Shown here: positions 16,068 to 24,527 of the stretch, one piece after another
Numbering within the stretch: position 1 is the stretch's first letter
Layout: the number at the start of each line of letters is the position of its first letter
Assembly (NCBI GenBank): GCA_902578255.1
Contig: CACHCH010000004.1
Span: 1-64,000 of the forward strand
Reading direction: 5' to 3'
Length of the DNA stretch: 64,000 nucleotides
DNA from: an uncultured Pelagibacteraceae bacterium
GTDB lineage: Bacteria; Pseudomonadota; Alphaproteobacteria; Pelagibacterales; Pelagibacteraceae
Program-made: the position numbers and the translations under genes
The notes under the pieces: generated by a model
What the model was told of the DNA's origin: nothing
What the model saw: the letters and a program-made list of their open reading frames with translations, nothing else
The model's database searches: none

Positions 16068-17219
16068 ATGAACATAAATGATTGTTATAATTTTGAAGAT
16101 TTTAGAAAATTAGCAAAAAAAAAATTACCAGCTCCTATTTTTCATTACATTGACGGTGGCTCAGACGATGAGGTAACTTTAAATAGAAATACCACAGCAT
16201 TTAATGACTGTGATTTAGTTCCAAATATATTGGCAAGTGTGGGAGAACCTGATTTATCTACAACAGTATTTGGTAGAAAAATTGACATGCCTCTCTTTTT
16301 GTCACCTACTGCAATGCAAAGTTTATACACGCCTGAAGGGGACAAAGCATCAGCAAGAGCTGCTGAAAAATTTGGAACGATGTATAGTATGTCTACAATG
16401 GCATCGTTTTCAATTGAAGAAATTGCAAATATTTCAAGTGGTCCGAAACTTTTTCAACTATATGTTCATAAGGATCAATCTATTACTGATGATTTAATTG
16501 ATAGGTGTAGAAGAGCAAATTTCGATGGACTTTGTTTAACAGTGGATACTCTAGTTGCTGGAAACAGAGAAAGAGATCATCGAACTGGGTTTACTACACC
16601 TCCTAAATTAACTTTGGAAAGCTTACTAAGTTTTGCAATGCGTCCAGAGTGGGTTTTTAAATATTTAACAAATAAAAAATTTGAATTAGCTAACATTAAA
16701 CACAAAACTGACAAAGGCACTAACATTGCTAAGTCAGTTATAGATTATATTAATGAACAATATGATCCTAAAATGAATTGGAAAGATGCAGAATATTGTA
16801 TTAAGAGATGGGACGGTCCTTTTGCTTTAAAGGGGGTAATGTCTGTTGAAGATGCAAAAAGAGCAATTGATATTGGTTGCACTGCAATAATGATTTCTAA
16901 TCATGGAGGAAGACAATTAGATGGTTCGAGATCTCCTTTTGATCAAGTGAAAGCTATCTCAGATGCAGTTGGCGATAAATTAGAAATTATACTTGATGGT
17001 GGTATTAGAAGAGGAACGCATGTTCTTAAAGCGTTGGCTGCTGGAGCAACAGCTTGTAGTTTTGGCAAAGCATTTTTATTTAGTTTAGGAGCAGGAGGTC
17101 AAAAAGGTGTTGAAAGATTATTAGATAATATGCAAAAAGAAATTAGACGAAATATGATTTTAATGGGATGCAAAAAAATTGAAGAGTTAGATGCGTCAAA
17201 AATAATCTACCGTAACTAA
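16068..17219 (+). CDS. FMN-dependent 2-hydroxyacid oxidase/L-lactate dehydrogenase family, copy 2
   Basis: A tandem paralogue of exactly the same length (383 residues) as the gene before it, 5 nt away, with the same architecture: PIFHYIDGG, NRERDHRTGF, ALKGVMS and SNHGGRQLDGSRSP. Here the phosphate segment is canonical (DGGIRRG), but the later GR is changed to GK (SFGKAFLF). The two copies thus differ at complementary FMN-phosphate contacts, suggesting divergence to different substrates or electron acceptors, or assembly as a hetero-oligomer. It ends the co-directional run; a small hairpin follows. Confidence 0.88.
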   Translation: MNINDCYNFEDFRKLAKKKLPAPIFHYIDGGSDDEVTLNRNTTAFNDCDLVPNILASVGEPDLSTTVFGRKIDMPLFLSPTAMQSLYTPEGDKASARAAEKFGTMYSMSTMASFSIEEIANISSGPKLFQLYVHKDQSITDDLIDRCRRANFDGLCLTVDTLVAGNRERDHRTGFTTPPKLTLESLLSFAMRPEWVFKYLTNKKFELANIKHKTDKGTNIAKSVIDYINEQYDPKMNWKDAEYCIKRWDGPFALKGVMSVEDAKRAIDIGCTAIMISNHGGRQLDGSRSPFDQVKAISDAVGDKLEIILDGGIRRGTHVLKALAAGATACSFGKAFLFSLGAGGQKGVERLLDNMQKEIRRNMILMGCKKIEELDASKIIYRN

Positions 17220-17280
17220 TCAACAAGTAATTGTTAGGATTATTGCAAATATCTTAAAAAAGTTTTTTAAAAATCATGAA

Positions 17281-17294
17281 TAGACATTAGTCTA
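17281..17294 (+). terminator. Small hairpin after the hydroxyacid oxidase pair
   Basis: TAGAC-ATTA-GTCTA forms a 5-bp stem with a 4-nt loop followed by CTTTTCG, in the 106-nt spacer between copy 2 and the aminotransferase gene. The stem is short and the T-run poor, so it is at best a weak terminator. Confidence 0.3.
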
Positions 17295-17325
17295 CTTTTC
17301 GTCTAGGTTTTCATTTTTTAAAATT

Positions 17326-18492
17326 ATGATACTAGCAAAAAATTTAGAAAATTTAGGAACAGAGTCTGCATTTAGTGTATTAGCAGAAGCTAAAGCATTA
17401 GAGGCCAAAGGCCATCCAATGATTCATTTAGGACTAGGTCAGCCAGACTTTAAAACGCCGAAGCATGTTGTTGAGGCTGCAAAAAAAGCATTGGATGATG
17501 GACATCATGGATATGTAATGTCTAACGGAATTCCAGAATGTAGAGAGGCTGTAACAAGGTGGATTAAAAAACAGTATAACGCCAAAGTTGATCCTGAAAG
17601 AATTTTAATCATGCCTGGTGGAAAGCCTACGATGAGCTATGCCATTCAATGTTTTGGTGAACCAGGAGCAGAAATAATTCATCCTACACCTGCATTTCCG
17701 ATCTATGAATCTATGATAAATTATACTGGTTCTACTCCTGTTCCATATGATCTTACTGAAGATAAAGATCTTAAATTTGATCCAGATAAAATAATATCTC
17801 TAATCACTGATAAAACCAGATTGTTAATTTTAATTAACCCAAACAATCCAACGGGCAGTTTTGTAGAGAAAACAGTAATAGATTACTTTGCAAAAGAATT
17901 AGAAAAACATCCACATGTTACTATTTTAAGTGATGAAATTTATAGTAGACAAATTTTTGACTATAAAGAAATGCCATCTTTTTTTCATTATGAAGCTTTA
18001 AAAGAGAGATTAATAGTTTTAGAGGGATGGAGCAAAGCTTACTCAATGACTGGTTGGAGACTAGGATGGAGTTATTGGCCTAAAGAAATGATCCCACATG
18101 TTAATAAGTTATTGATAAATAGTGTGTCGTGTGTAAATGCAGCTGCACAATTTGCAGGTATAGCAGCTTTAGATGGACCAGATGACTCGATTAAAGATAT
18201 GTTAGATAAATTTACATTAAGAAGAAATTTAATTCATAAAGGATTAAATGATTTGCCTGGAATTGAATGTAGTTTACCAGGGGGTGCTTTTTACGCTTTT
18301 CCAAAGGTAATTGGTACCGGTATGAATGGATCTGAATTTTGTAAAAAAGCTATGCATGAAGCTGGAGTTGCTATTGTTCCAGGAACAGCATTTGGTAAAA
18401 CTTGCCAAGATTACGTAAGATTTAGCTTTGCTGCATCTAGGGATAATATACAGCAAGCATTAGAAAACATAGGTAAGATGCTTTCTAAATAA
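17326..18492 (+). CDS. Class I/II PLP aminotransferase (aspartate aminotransferase-like)
   Basis: A 388-residue fold-type I aminotransferase. The PLP-binding Lys is in EGWSKAYSMTGWRLGW, the PLP-phosphate and ring contacts include NPNNPTG and SDEIYS, and the carboxylate-binding Arg is in YVRFSFA. It interconverts an amino acid and a 2-oxoacid. Neighbouring hydroxyacid oxidases and dehydrogenases supply 2-oxoacids, which makes a link likely, but the exact substrate pair (aspartate, alanine, glyoxylate or other) cannot be read from sequence. Confidence 0.88.
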   Translation: MILAKNLENLGTESAFSVLAEAKALEAKGHPMIHLGLGQPDFKTPKHVVEAAKKALDDGHHGYVMSNGIPECREAVTRWIKKQYNAKVDPERILIMPGGKPTMSYAIQCFGEPGAEIIHPTPAFPIYESMINYTGSTPVPYDLTEDKDLKFDPDKIISLITDKTRLLILINPNNPTGSFVEKTVIDYFAKELEKHPHVTILSDEIYSRQIFDYKEMPSFFHYEALKERLIVLEGWSKAYSMTGWRLGWSYWPKEMIPHVNKLLINSVSCVNAAAQFAGIAALDGPDDSIKDMLDKFTLRRNLIHKGLNDLPGIECSLPGGAFYAFPKVIGTGMNGSEFCKKAMHEAGVAIVPGTAFGKTCQDYVRFSFAASRDNIQQALENIGKMLSK

Positions 18493-18531
18493 GCTGTATT
18501 TTTTTATTTTTTTTTAATAATATTAAGATTA

Positions 18532-19905
18532 ATGAACCAACAAGTTGAAACAGAATTAAAAAGTCTTTTAAACAGTAGATATTCAACGTCAGAGTCCGCG
18601 CGTGGGAATTATGCTAGAGGCGAGGATACTTACGATCCAATTTTATCAAAAGCGGTAGTTTTTCCAGAAACTAATGAAGAGGTATCAAAAATATTAAAAC
18701 TTTGTAACGAGCATAAAATTCCAGTAGTTCCATACGGAACAGGTACATCTTTAGAGGGTAATGTTGTAGGAAATGAAAATGGCATAACTATCTGCTTGGA
18801 AAAAATGAATAAAATTTTAAGTGTAAATACTGAAGATTTTGATTGCAGAGTTCAGGCATGTGTAACAAGAGAACAATTGAATGAACATTTAAGAGAGGAC
18901 GGTGTTTTTTTTCCCATAGACCCAGGGGCAAACGCTGCTTTAGGAGGTATGGCATCCACTTCGGCTTCAGGAACAATGGCAGTAAAATATGGGACCATGA
19001 AAACAGTCATTTCTGGTCTGACTGTAGTATTACCAAATGGAGATATTATAAACACAGGTGGCAGAACTAAAAAAACTTCAGCAGGTTATAATTTAACAAA
19101 TTTATTTATTGGGTCGGAAGGAACTCTCGGTATTATTACTGAAGTTCACTTAAGATTATCACCTATACCCGAAAGTATAATGAGTGCGGTGTGTCACTTC
19201 CCTTCATTAGAGGACGCAGTAATGACAGCTCAACAGGTTATTCAGTATGGTGTTCCAATTGCAAGAATTGAAATGCTTAATGCAGATCAGATGGGAATTT
19301 CTATAAATTATTCAAAATTAAAAGACATTGACGCAGTACCAACTTTATTTTTTGAATTTCATGGATCTGAGTCTTCAAATAAAGAAAATATCAACATTGT
19401 AGAAGAATTATCAAAAGAAAATAACGGAAGCTCATTTAAATGGGCCAAAGACTTAGAGGATAGAAACAAACTTTGGCAAGCAAGATGGGATGTATATTAT
19501 TCTGTTAAAGCTTTAAACGATAATGGAAGAGTTTATTCAACTGACGTATGTGTTCCAATTTCAAAAATAACTGAATGCGTAAAATTTGCAGAAGAAAAAG
19601 CAAAAGAATTCGGGGTTAGAGCGCCAATGGTAGGACATATGGGGGATGGCAATTTCCATGTTGTATTACCTTACGATCCTGCAAAAAAAGAAATGTACAA
19701 ACAGCTTAGAGCATTTAATGGAACATTAATTAGAAAAGCTTTAGAGCTTGAAGGAACAATTACAGGTGAACATGGAGTTGGACTTCACAAAAAAGAATAT
19801 TTACTTGAACAGCACCCTGATAGCATTCCAGTTATGAAATCAATTAAAAAAACATTAGATCCGAATAACATAATGAATCCTGGAAAAATTTTTGATTTAA
19901 ACTAA
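18532..19905 (+). CDS. FAD-linked D-lactate dehydrogenase-like oxidase (LDHD/GlcD family)
   Basis: A 457-residue flavoprotein with an N-terminal PCMH-type FAD-binding domain (PVVPYGTGTSLEGNV, then FIGSEGTLGIITE) and a C-terminal FAD-oxidase domain with the metal/substrate motifs GHMGDGNFHVVLP and GEHGVGLHKKEYL. The family oxidises D-2-hydroxyacids such as D-lactate or glycolate. The length fits cytochrome-linked D-lactate dehydrogenase better than GlcD with its separate subunits; no glcE or glcF is nearby. It complements the L-specific FMN enzymes upstream and lies 8 nt before a hydroxyacid dehydrogenase gene. Confidence 0.88.
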   Translation: MNQQVETELKSLLNSRYSTSESARGNYARGEDTYDPILSKAVVFPETNEEVSKILKLCNEHKIPVVPYGTGTSLEGNVVGNENGITICLEKMNKILSVNTEDFDCRVQACVTREQLNEHLREDGVFFPIDPGANAALGGMASTSASGTMAVKYGTMKTVISGLTVVLPNGDIINTGGRTKKTSAGYNLTNLFIGSEGTLGIITEVHLRLSPIPESIMSAVCHFPSLEDAVMTAQQVIQYGVPIARIEMLNADQMGISINYSKLKDIDAVPTLFFEFHGSESSNKENINIVEELSKENNGSSFKWAKDLEDRNKLWQARWDVYYSVKALNDNGRVYSTDVCVPISKITECVKFAEEKAKEFGVRAPMVGHMGDGNFHVVLPYDPAKKEMYKQLRAFNGTLIRKALELEGTITGEHGVGLHKKEYLLEQHPDSIPVMKSIKKTLDPNNIMNPGKIFDLN

Positions 19906-19913
19906 TCTTCAAC

Positions 19914-20867
19914 ATGAAAAAAATTCTCATCACAAGAAGATTATTAAGATCTTGTGAGGATAAAGCTAAAGAAACATTTGAAGCAAATTTTAATTTAAAT
20001 GACGAATTATATTCTCAAAAAAATTTAATTGAGTTAAGCAAAGGACAAGATGGAATACTATCATCTTTGACTGATAAATTAGATGCTGAAACAATTAATC
20101 AACTTCCAGACTCTATAAAAATTATTTCCAATTTTGCAGTTGGATTTGGAAACATAGACTTAGAAGCCGCAAAGAATAGAGGCATTGCAGTAACAAATAC
20201 TCCAGATGTTCTAACTGATGCAACAGCTGAAATAGGAATGCTGTTAATATTAGGTGCTTGTAGACGAGCTGCTGAGGGAATTGAAAGTGCTAAAGAAGGT
20301 GGCTGGAAGTGGTCTGCAGATTATTTAATCGGTAAGCAATTAACAGGTGCCAGACTTGGAATACTTGGGATGGGGAGAATTGGTCAAAAAATTGCAAAAG
20401 TTGCTAAATCTTTAGGAATGATCATTCATTACCACAATAGATCTAAGTTAAGTGAAGATAAAGAAAACGAAGCAACTTACCACAACAATTTGAAAGACTT
20501 ACTGTCAGTATCAGATGTATTATCTGTTTGTTGTCCAGCCTCAAAAGAAACAATTGATATGATCAACAAAGATACAATTGAATATTTACCTAAAGGAGCA
20601 ATCGTCACAAATGTTGCTAGAGGAGATATAATAGACGACGAAGCTTTGATAGATGCTCTTGATCGAAGAAAAGTTTATGCGGTTGGATTAGACGTTTATA
20701 AAAATGAACCAAATTTAAATCCTGGATATCTTAAACATAAAAGCGCATTTATACTTCCACATTTAGGTAGTGCGACGAAAGAAACTCGAACAGCAATGGC
20801 TAATTTAGCAATAGATAATATTGATGAATTTTTTAAAACAGGTAACTGTAAAAATAAAGTTAATTAA
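19914..20867 (+). CDS. NAD(P)-dependent D-2-hydroxyacid dehydrogenase (glyoxylate reductase-like)
   Basis: A 317-residue D-isomer-specific 2-hydroxyacid dehydrogenase. The nucleotide-binding loop is LGILGMGRIGQKIA, and the catalytic Arg, Glu and His are in NVARGDIID, YKNEPNLNP and LPHLGSAT. Overall sequence resembles glyoxylate/hydroxypyruvate reductases (GyaR/GRHPR), which reduce glyoxylate to glycolate. With the FAD oxidase just upstream it could form a D-hydroxyacid/2-oxoacid interconversion pair. The substrate is an inference. Confidence 0.88.
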   Translation: MKKILITRRLLRSCEDKAKETFEANFNLNDELYSQKNLIELSKGQDGILSSLTDKLDAETINQLPDSIKIISNFAVGFGNIDLEAAKNRGIAVTNTPDVLTDATAEIGMLLILGACRRAAEGIESAKEGGWKWSADYLIGKQLTGARLGILGMGRIGQKIAKVAKSLGMIIHYHNRSKLSEDKENEATYHNNLKDLLSVSDVLSVCCPASKETIDMINKDTIEYLPKGAIVTNVARGDIIDDEALIDALDRRKVYAVGLDVYKNEPNLNPGYLKHKSAFILPHLGSATKETRTAMANLAIDNIDEFFKTGNCKNKVN

Positions 20868-20979
20868 CAATCTGTAGTTGTATTGGTCAAATCTATTATT
20901 CATTAAAATTATTCTAAGCTGCTAGACTTATTTTTTAATTCAATCTACAATTTAAAAAAAAAAATTAAAGAGGGATATA

Positions 20980-22041
20980 ATGAAAGCACAGGTGTTACAC
21001 AAGTATGACCCGGAGATGAAAGAAAAGGTTTGGGTCACAGGTGAAGAGTTACCAAATCCAAAAATAGAGAAAGCCAGCGATGTAATTGTTAAAATTGGAG
21101 CTGCAGGTGTTTGTAGAACTGATTTACATATCATCGAGGGTGTTTGGAAACACATTACAGACCAAAATAATGATCTATTACCAATGGTTATGGGACATGA
21201 AAATGCTGGTTGGATAGAAGAAGTCGGTAAAGATGTTACAGGATTTAAAAAAGGGGATGCAGTTATTTTACACCCTAAAGTTTCTGGCACAGGAGGAACA
21301 TGTTTAGACTGCAGAAGAGGAAATGATATGCATGCGGAAGATCCTATCTTTGCAGGTTTGAATGTTAAACATGGAGGATATTCAGAATTACTTCAAACAA
21401 GTGTTAGAAATTTAATAAAAATTCCAAAAGTTCTTGGTCCAATAGATGTAGCTCCTTTTTCTGACGCTGGTTTGACGGCGTACAGAGTAGTGAAAAAAGC
21501 TACAAGACATCTTCTGCCTGGAGAAACTTGTGTAATTATAGGTGCTGGTGGATTAGGACATATAGCAATTCAATGTATGAAAGCGATGTGTGCTGCAAAT
21601 ATTATTGTAGTTGAAAAAGCTAAAGCACCTCTAGACCATGCAATGGAGCTTGGGGCAGATCATGGAGTTTTAATAGATGGTAATGAAATAGAGAAGGTAA
21701 AAGAGCTTACTAAAGGTAAAGGAGCAGAGGCTGTCATAGATTTTGTTGGTGAAAAAGGTTCAACACCAATGGGAATTAAAATGACCAAAGCAACCGGAAC
21801 ATTTTATATTGTAGGCTATGGTGAAGAAATAAGAGTTTTGGCGATTGATATGATCGATCAAGAGAAAAGTATAGTTGGAAGTCTTGTTGGTACATGGGCT
21901 GAATTATACGAATTAATGGAATTAGCTGACAAAGGTTTAGTTAAACTTTCTATGAAAGAATATAAACTTGAAGATGCTAACAAAGCTTTACATGACCTTA
22001 ATGATGGAAAGATTAAAGGTCGTGCTGTTTTGGTTCCATAA
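20980..22041 (+). CDS. Zinc-type medium-chain alcohol dehydrogenase
   Basis: A 353-residue MDR dehydrogenase with catalytic-zinc residues in GVCRTDLH and GHENAG and the NAD-binding loop GAGGLGHIAIQ. The structural-zinc lobe reads GGTCLDCRRGNDMHAED, where the first and fourth of the usual four Cys are Gly and Ala, so structural zinc is probably not bound. Close family members oxidise secondary alcohols, sugars or polyols. It lies 24 nt before an ABC binding-protein gene for a probable polyol, so it likely oxidises the imported compound. A good SD (AGAGGG) precedes the ATG. Confidence 0.85.
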   Translation: MKAQVLHKYDPEMKEKVWVTGEELPNPKIEKASDVIVKIGAAGVCRTDLHIIEGVWKHITDQNNDLLPMVMGHENAGWIEEVGKDVTGFKKGDAVILHPKVSGTGGTCLDCRRGNDMHAEDPIFAGLNVKHGGYSELLQTSVRNLIKIPKVLGPIDVAPFSDAGLTAYRVVKKATRHLLPGETCVIIGAGGLGHIAIQCMKAMCAANIIVVEKAKAPLDHAMELGADHGVLIDGNEIEKVKELTKGKGAEAVIDFVGEKGSTPMGIKMTKATGTFYIVGYGEEIRVLAIDMIDQEKSIVGSLVGTWAELYELMELADKGLVKLSMKEYKLEDANKALHDLNDGKIKGRAVLVP

Positions 22042-22065
22042 TTAACAACAAAAAGAGGGGAAAAC

Positions 22066-23601
22066 ATGAAGACAATAAAAACTTACGTAGTAGCACTTAT
22101 CTCGGCTTTGTTGGTATTAAGTCCTGTTGCGTATGCTGATAAGTGGAGCGATCAGTTTCCACATATCAAGGCTACTGGAGATATTCCAGGCGAGTGTTCT
22201 TACGAGTCTATGTCAAAGAAAAATTACAAAGGTAAGACACTTAAAATAAACACACACGCTGTTCCAGTTATGGGGGAGCCAACAGCTTTACATGCTGAGC
22301 AATTTGCTAAACTTACAGGAGCAAAAGTTGATGTAACACATACACCTGCTGGTGATTTGTATGCAAAGGCGATGGTTCCATTTCAAGCAGGTCAAGCTCC
22401 GTATGATATAGTTTTTGGATTTTCAAACTTTATTAATGATTGGAAAAGATACTTAGAGCCAGTTCCAAAAAAATATGTTGAGATGAAACAAATGCAAGAC
22501 GTTACTCCATCTCACATTGGTATAGCATCTTGGGATGGTGTTATGTATCAGTTTCCAGTTGATGGTGACAGACACTATTTAAAATATAGAAAAGACGTGA
22601 TTGACAACCCTGAGTATCAAAAAAAATATAAAGCTGATACTGGTAAAGAGTTAAGAGTTCCACAAACATGGAAAGAGTATGGAGAAATGGCTGCGTACTT
22701 TAATGGTTGGGACTGGGATGGAGATGGCGAGAAAGAATATGGATCTGCAGAAGTTATGAAAAAAGATGACTTGATGTATGCAGCTTTTTATTCAAGATCT
22801 GCCGCTTACTCAAAAAATCCTAAAACTCCAGGTGGTTTTTTCTTTGATTTAAAAACTATGAAACCATTGATTAACAATCCAGGTTTTGTGGAAGCTTTAA
22901 CAGACTGGGTTGCAGCTACTAAATATGTTCCTCCAGGAGGAATAAACTTTGGTCTTGGTGATGAAATTGGATCATTTGGTGGAGGACAAACTTTGTTTAG
23001 TTTCTCATGGGATGATGCATTTGTTGCTGCTATGCAACCTGACAGCCCAATTAACAACAAAGTTGGTGCTGCTCAATTACCTGGTGCAATGAAAGTTTGG
23101 AATAGATCAACAAACTCTTGGGATGAAGGCTTTAACCAAGCTCCTTTCTTCGTATGGGGATGGGCAGTTGGTGTTGCTAAGAAAAGTAAAGAAAAAGAAA
23201 TGGCTTTTGATTACTTATGTTTCTTTGCAAACGAAGCAAATCACCAAGCTGACATAGGTATTGGTCGTTTTGGAGTTAACCCATTTAGAAATGATGACTT
23301 TAAAGCAGATGTTTGGACTCAAATTGGTTGGGATAAAGATATTGCCCAATCATATGTTGATACCCTAGCTCAGATGGAAGACAGTAAGAATAGAGTTTTT
23401 CCTTTGAGAGTTCCAGGTACATTTGAGTTTAATGCTGCATTAGCTACAGCAGCTGCAAAAGCTTTAGCTGGTCAGCTATCACCACAAGCTGCCTTAGACG
23501 AAGCTGCTAAGCAGTGGGAAGATATACTTAATAGAGTAGGAAAAGATAATGTAAGAGCGGCTTACTCTGTTGGTGTAGCAATGGAAGATAATAAGCTTTA
23601 A
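22066..23601 (+). CDS. ABC transporter substrate-binding protein (family 1; polyol/sugar type)
   Basis: A 511-residue periplasmic binding protein with signal peptide (ALLVLSPVAYA). It is longer than typical sugar-binding proteins. A calcium-loop-like segment WDWDGDGEKEYG lies in mid-sequence, and aromatic stretches (WGWAVGVAKK) are as seen in the binding proteins of GlpVPQST-type glycerol and other polyol importers. It is the first of five consecutive transporter genes, preceded by GAGGGG as SD and followed by a stable hairpin that should enrich its message. The ligand is inferred as a polyol or sugar and is not certain. Confidence 0.82.
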   Translation: MKTIKTYVVALISALLVLSPVAYADKWSDQFPHIKATGDIPGECSYESMSKKNYKGKTLKINTHAVPVMGEPTALHAEQFAKLTGAKVDVTHTPAGDLYAKAMVPFQAGQAPYDIVFGFSNFINDWKRYLEPVPKKYVEMKQMQDVTPSHIGIASWDGVMYQFPVDGDRHYLKYRKDVIDNPEYQKKYKADTGKELRVPQTWKEYGEMAAYFNGWDWDGDGEKEYGSAEVMKKDDLMYAAFYSRSAAYSKNPKTPGGFFFDLKTMKPLINNPGFVEALTDWVAATKYVPPGGINFGLGDEIGSFGGGQTLFSFSWDDAFVAAMQPDSPINNKVGAAQLPGAMKVWNRSTNSWDEGFNQAPFFVWGWAVGVAKKSKEKEMAFDYLCFFANEANHQADIGIGRFGVNPFRNDDFKADVWTQIGWDKDIAQSYVDTLAQMEDSKNRVFPLRVPGTFEFNAALATAAAKALAGQLSPQAALDEAAKQWEDILNRVGKDNVRAAYSVGVAMEDNKL

Positions 23602-23610
23602 AAATACTTT

Positions 23611-23633
23611 GTGGCCGTCATAACGACGGCCAC
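23611..23633 (+). terminator. Perfect 9-bp hairpin after the binding-protein gene
   Basis: GTGGCCGTC-ATAAC-GACGGCCAC is a perfect, GC-rich 9-bp stem with a 5-nt loop, standing out in AT-rich DNA, 10 nt after the binding-protein stop and 28 nt before the first permease. No T-run follows. It probably acts as a 3'-end stabiliser/processing stop that leaves more binding-protein than permease mRNA. Confidence 0.7.
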
Positions 23634-23660
23634 AACTAACAAATTCCAAAAATTACAATT

Positions 23661-24527
23661 ATGAATTTTAAGCACAAGTACGTTTTTTTATTTCCTGGCT
23701 TGTTTGTGCTTATAGGAATCCTTATTTTTCCTATTATTTTTACCATTAGATTAAGTTTATCGGGTTGGAATAGCTACACGCCTGAAATGAATTTTATAGG
23801 AATTACAAATTACATAAGACTTTTTACTGACGACCCAAGATTTTGGGAGTCTTTTTTTAGACTGAGTTTTTTATCAGTTACTACTGTTATTCTTCAATAT
23901 ATCATTGGTTTTGCACTAGCGCTTATAGTTTGGAGAGAAATTAAATTTAAAAGATTCTTCAGAGTTATTTTTTTAATTCCTATGATGACTACGCCTGTCA
24001 TTATGACAGTAATTTGGAGAACGTTTTTTCATGAGTCCCTCGGTCCCGTAAATGATCTTTTAGGAAACTTAGGAGTGGAGCCTATATTATGGCTCAGTGA
24101 TCCAGTTATTGCTAAATTTACTGTTATTATTGTTGAAGTTTGGCAGTGGACCCCATTTATGTTTTTATTGTTACTTGCAGGCTTATTATCTTTGCCCAAA
24201 GAACCTTTTTTAGCTGCAGCTATAGATGGCGCAAGTCCTTTTAGAAAGTTTGTATATGTTACATTTCCATTAATGGCTCCAATCTCAATTGGGGCAATTA
24301 TTATTAGATTAATTGAAGCCTCAAAAATAATGGATACAGTTTTTGTTTTGACTTCTGGAGGACCGGGTACTGCAACAGAGACTTCAAGTTTTTATATTTA
24401 CATCAAAGGCTTGAGGGAGTTTCAAATGGGTTATGCTGCAACACTTTCTTTTACTTATTTAGTTATAATGATCATAAGTTTAACGATCATAGCAAAAGTT
24501 TTAACAAAATTAATGATTAAAAAATAA
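23661..24527 (+). CDS. ABC transporter permease 1 (MalF/UgpA type)
   Basis: A 288-residue inner-membrane permease with six hydrophobic helices. The EAA loop that docks the ATPase reads AAAIDGASPFRKFVYVTFP. It pairs with the next gene to make the channel. Its stop shares one base with the start of permease 2 (TAATG), so translation is coupled. Confidence 0.92.
   Translation: MNFKHKYVFLFPGLFVLIGILIFPIIFTIRLSLSGWNSYTPEMNFIGITNYIRLFTDDPRFWESFFRLSFLSVTTVILQYIIGFALALIVWREIKFKRFFRVIFLIPMMTTPVIMTVIWRTFFHESLGPVNDLLGNLGVEPILWLSDPVIAKFTVIIVEVWQWTPFMFLLLLAGLLSLPKEPFLAAAIDGASPFRKFVYVTFPLMAPISIGAIIIRLIEASKIMDTVFVLTSGGPGTATETSSFYIYIKGLREFQMGYAATLSFTYLVIMIISLTIIAKVLTKLMIKK

Noticed and set aside
18493-18531. 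T-rich stretch after the aminotransferase gene as a terminator
   Set aside because: There are long T runs but no stem before them; such runs are common in this AT-rich DNA.
20952-21290. 112-codon antisense ORF over the alcohol dehydrogenase start
   Set aside because: Overlaps the promoter/SD region and zinc-binding core of a clear gene on the other strand.
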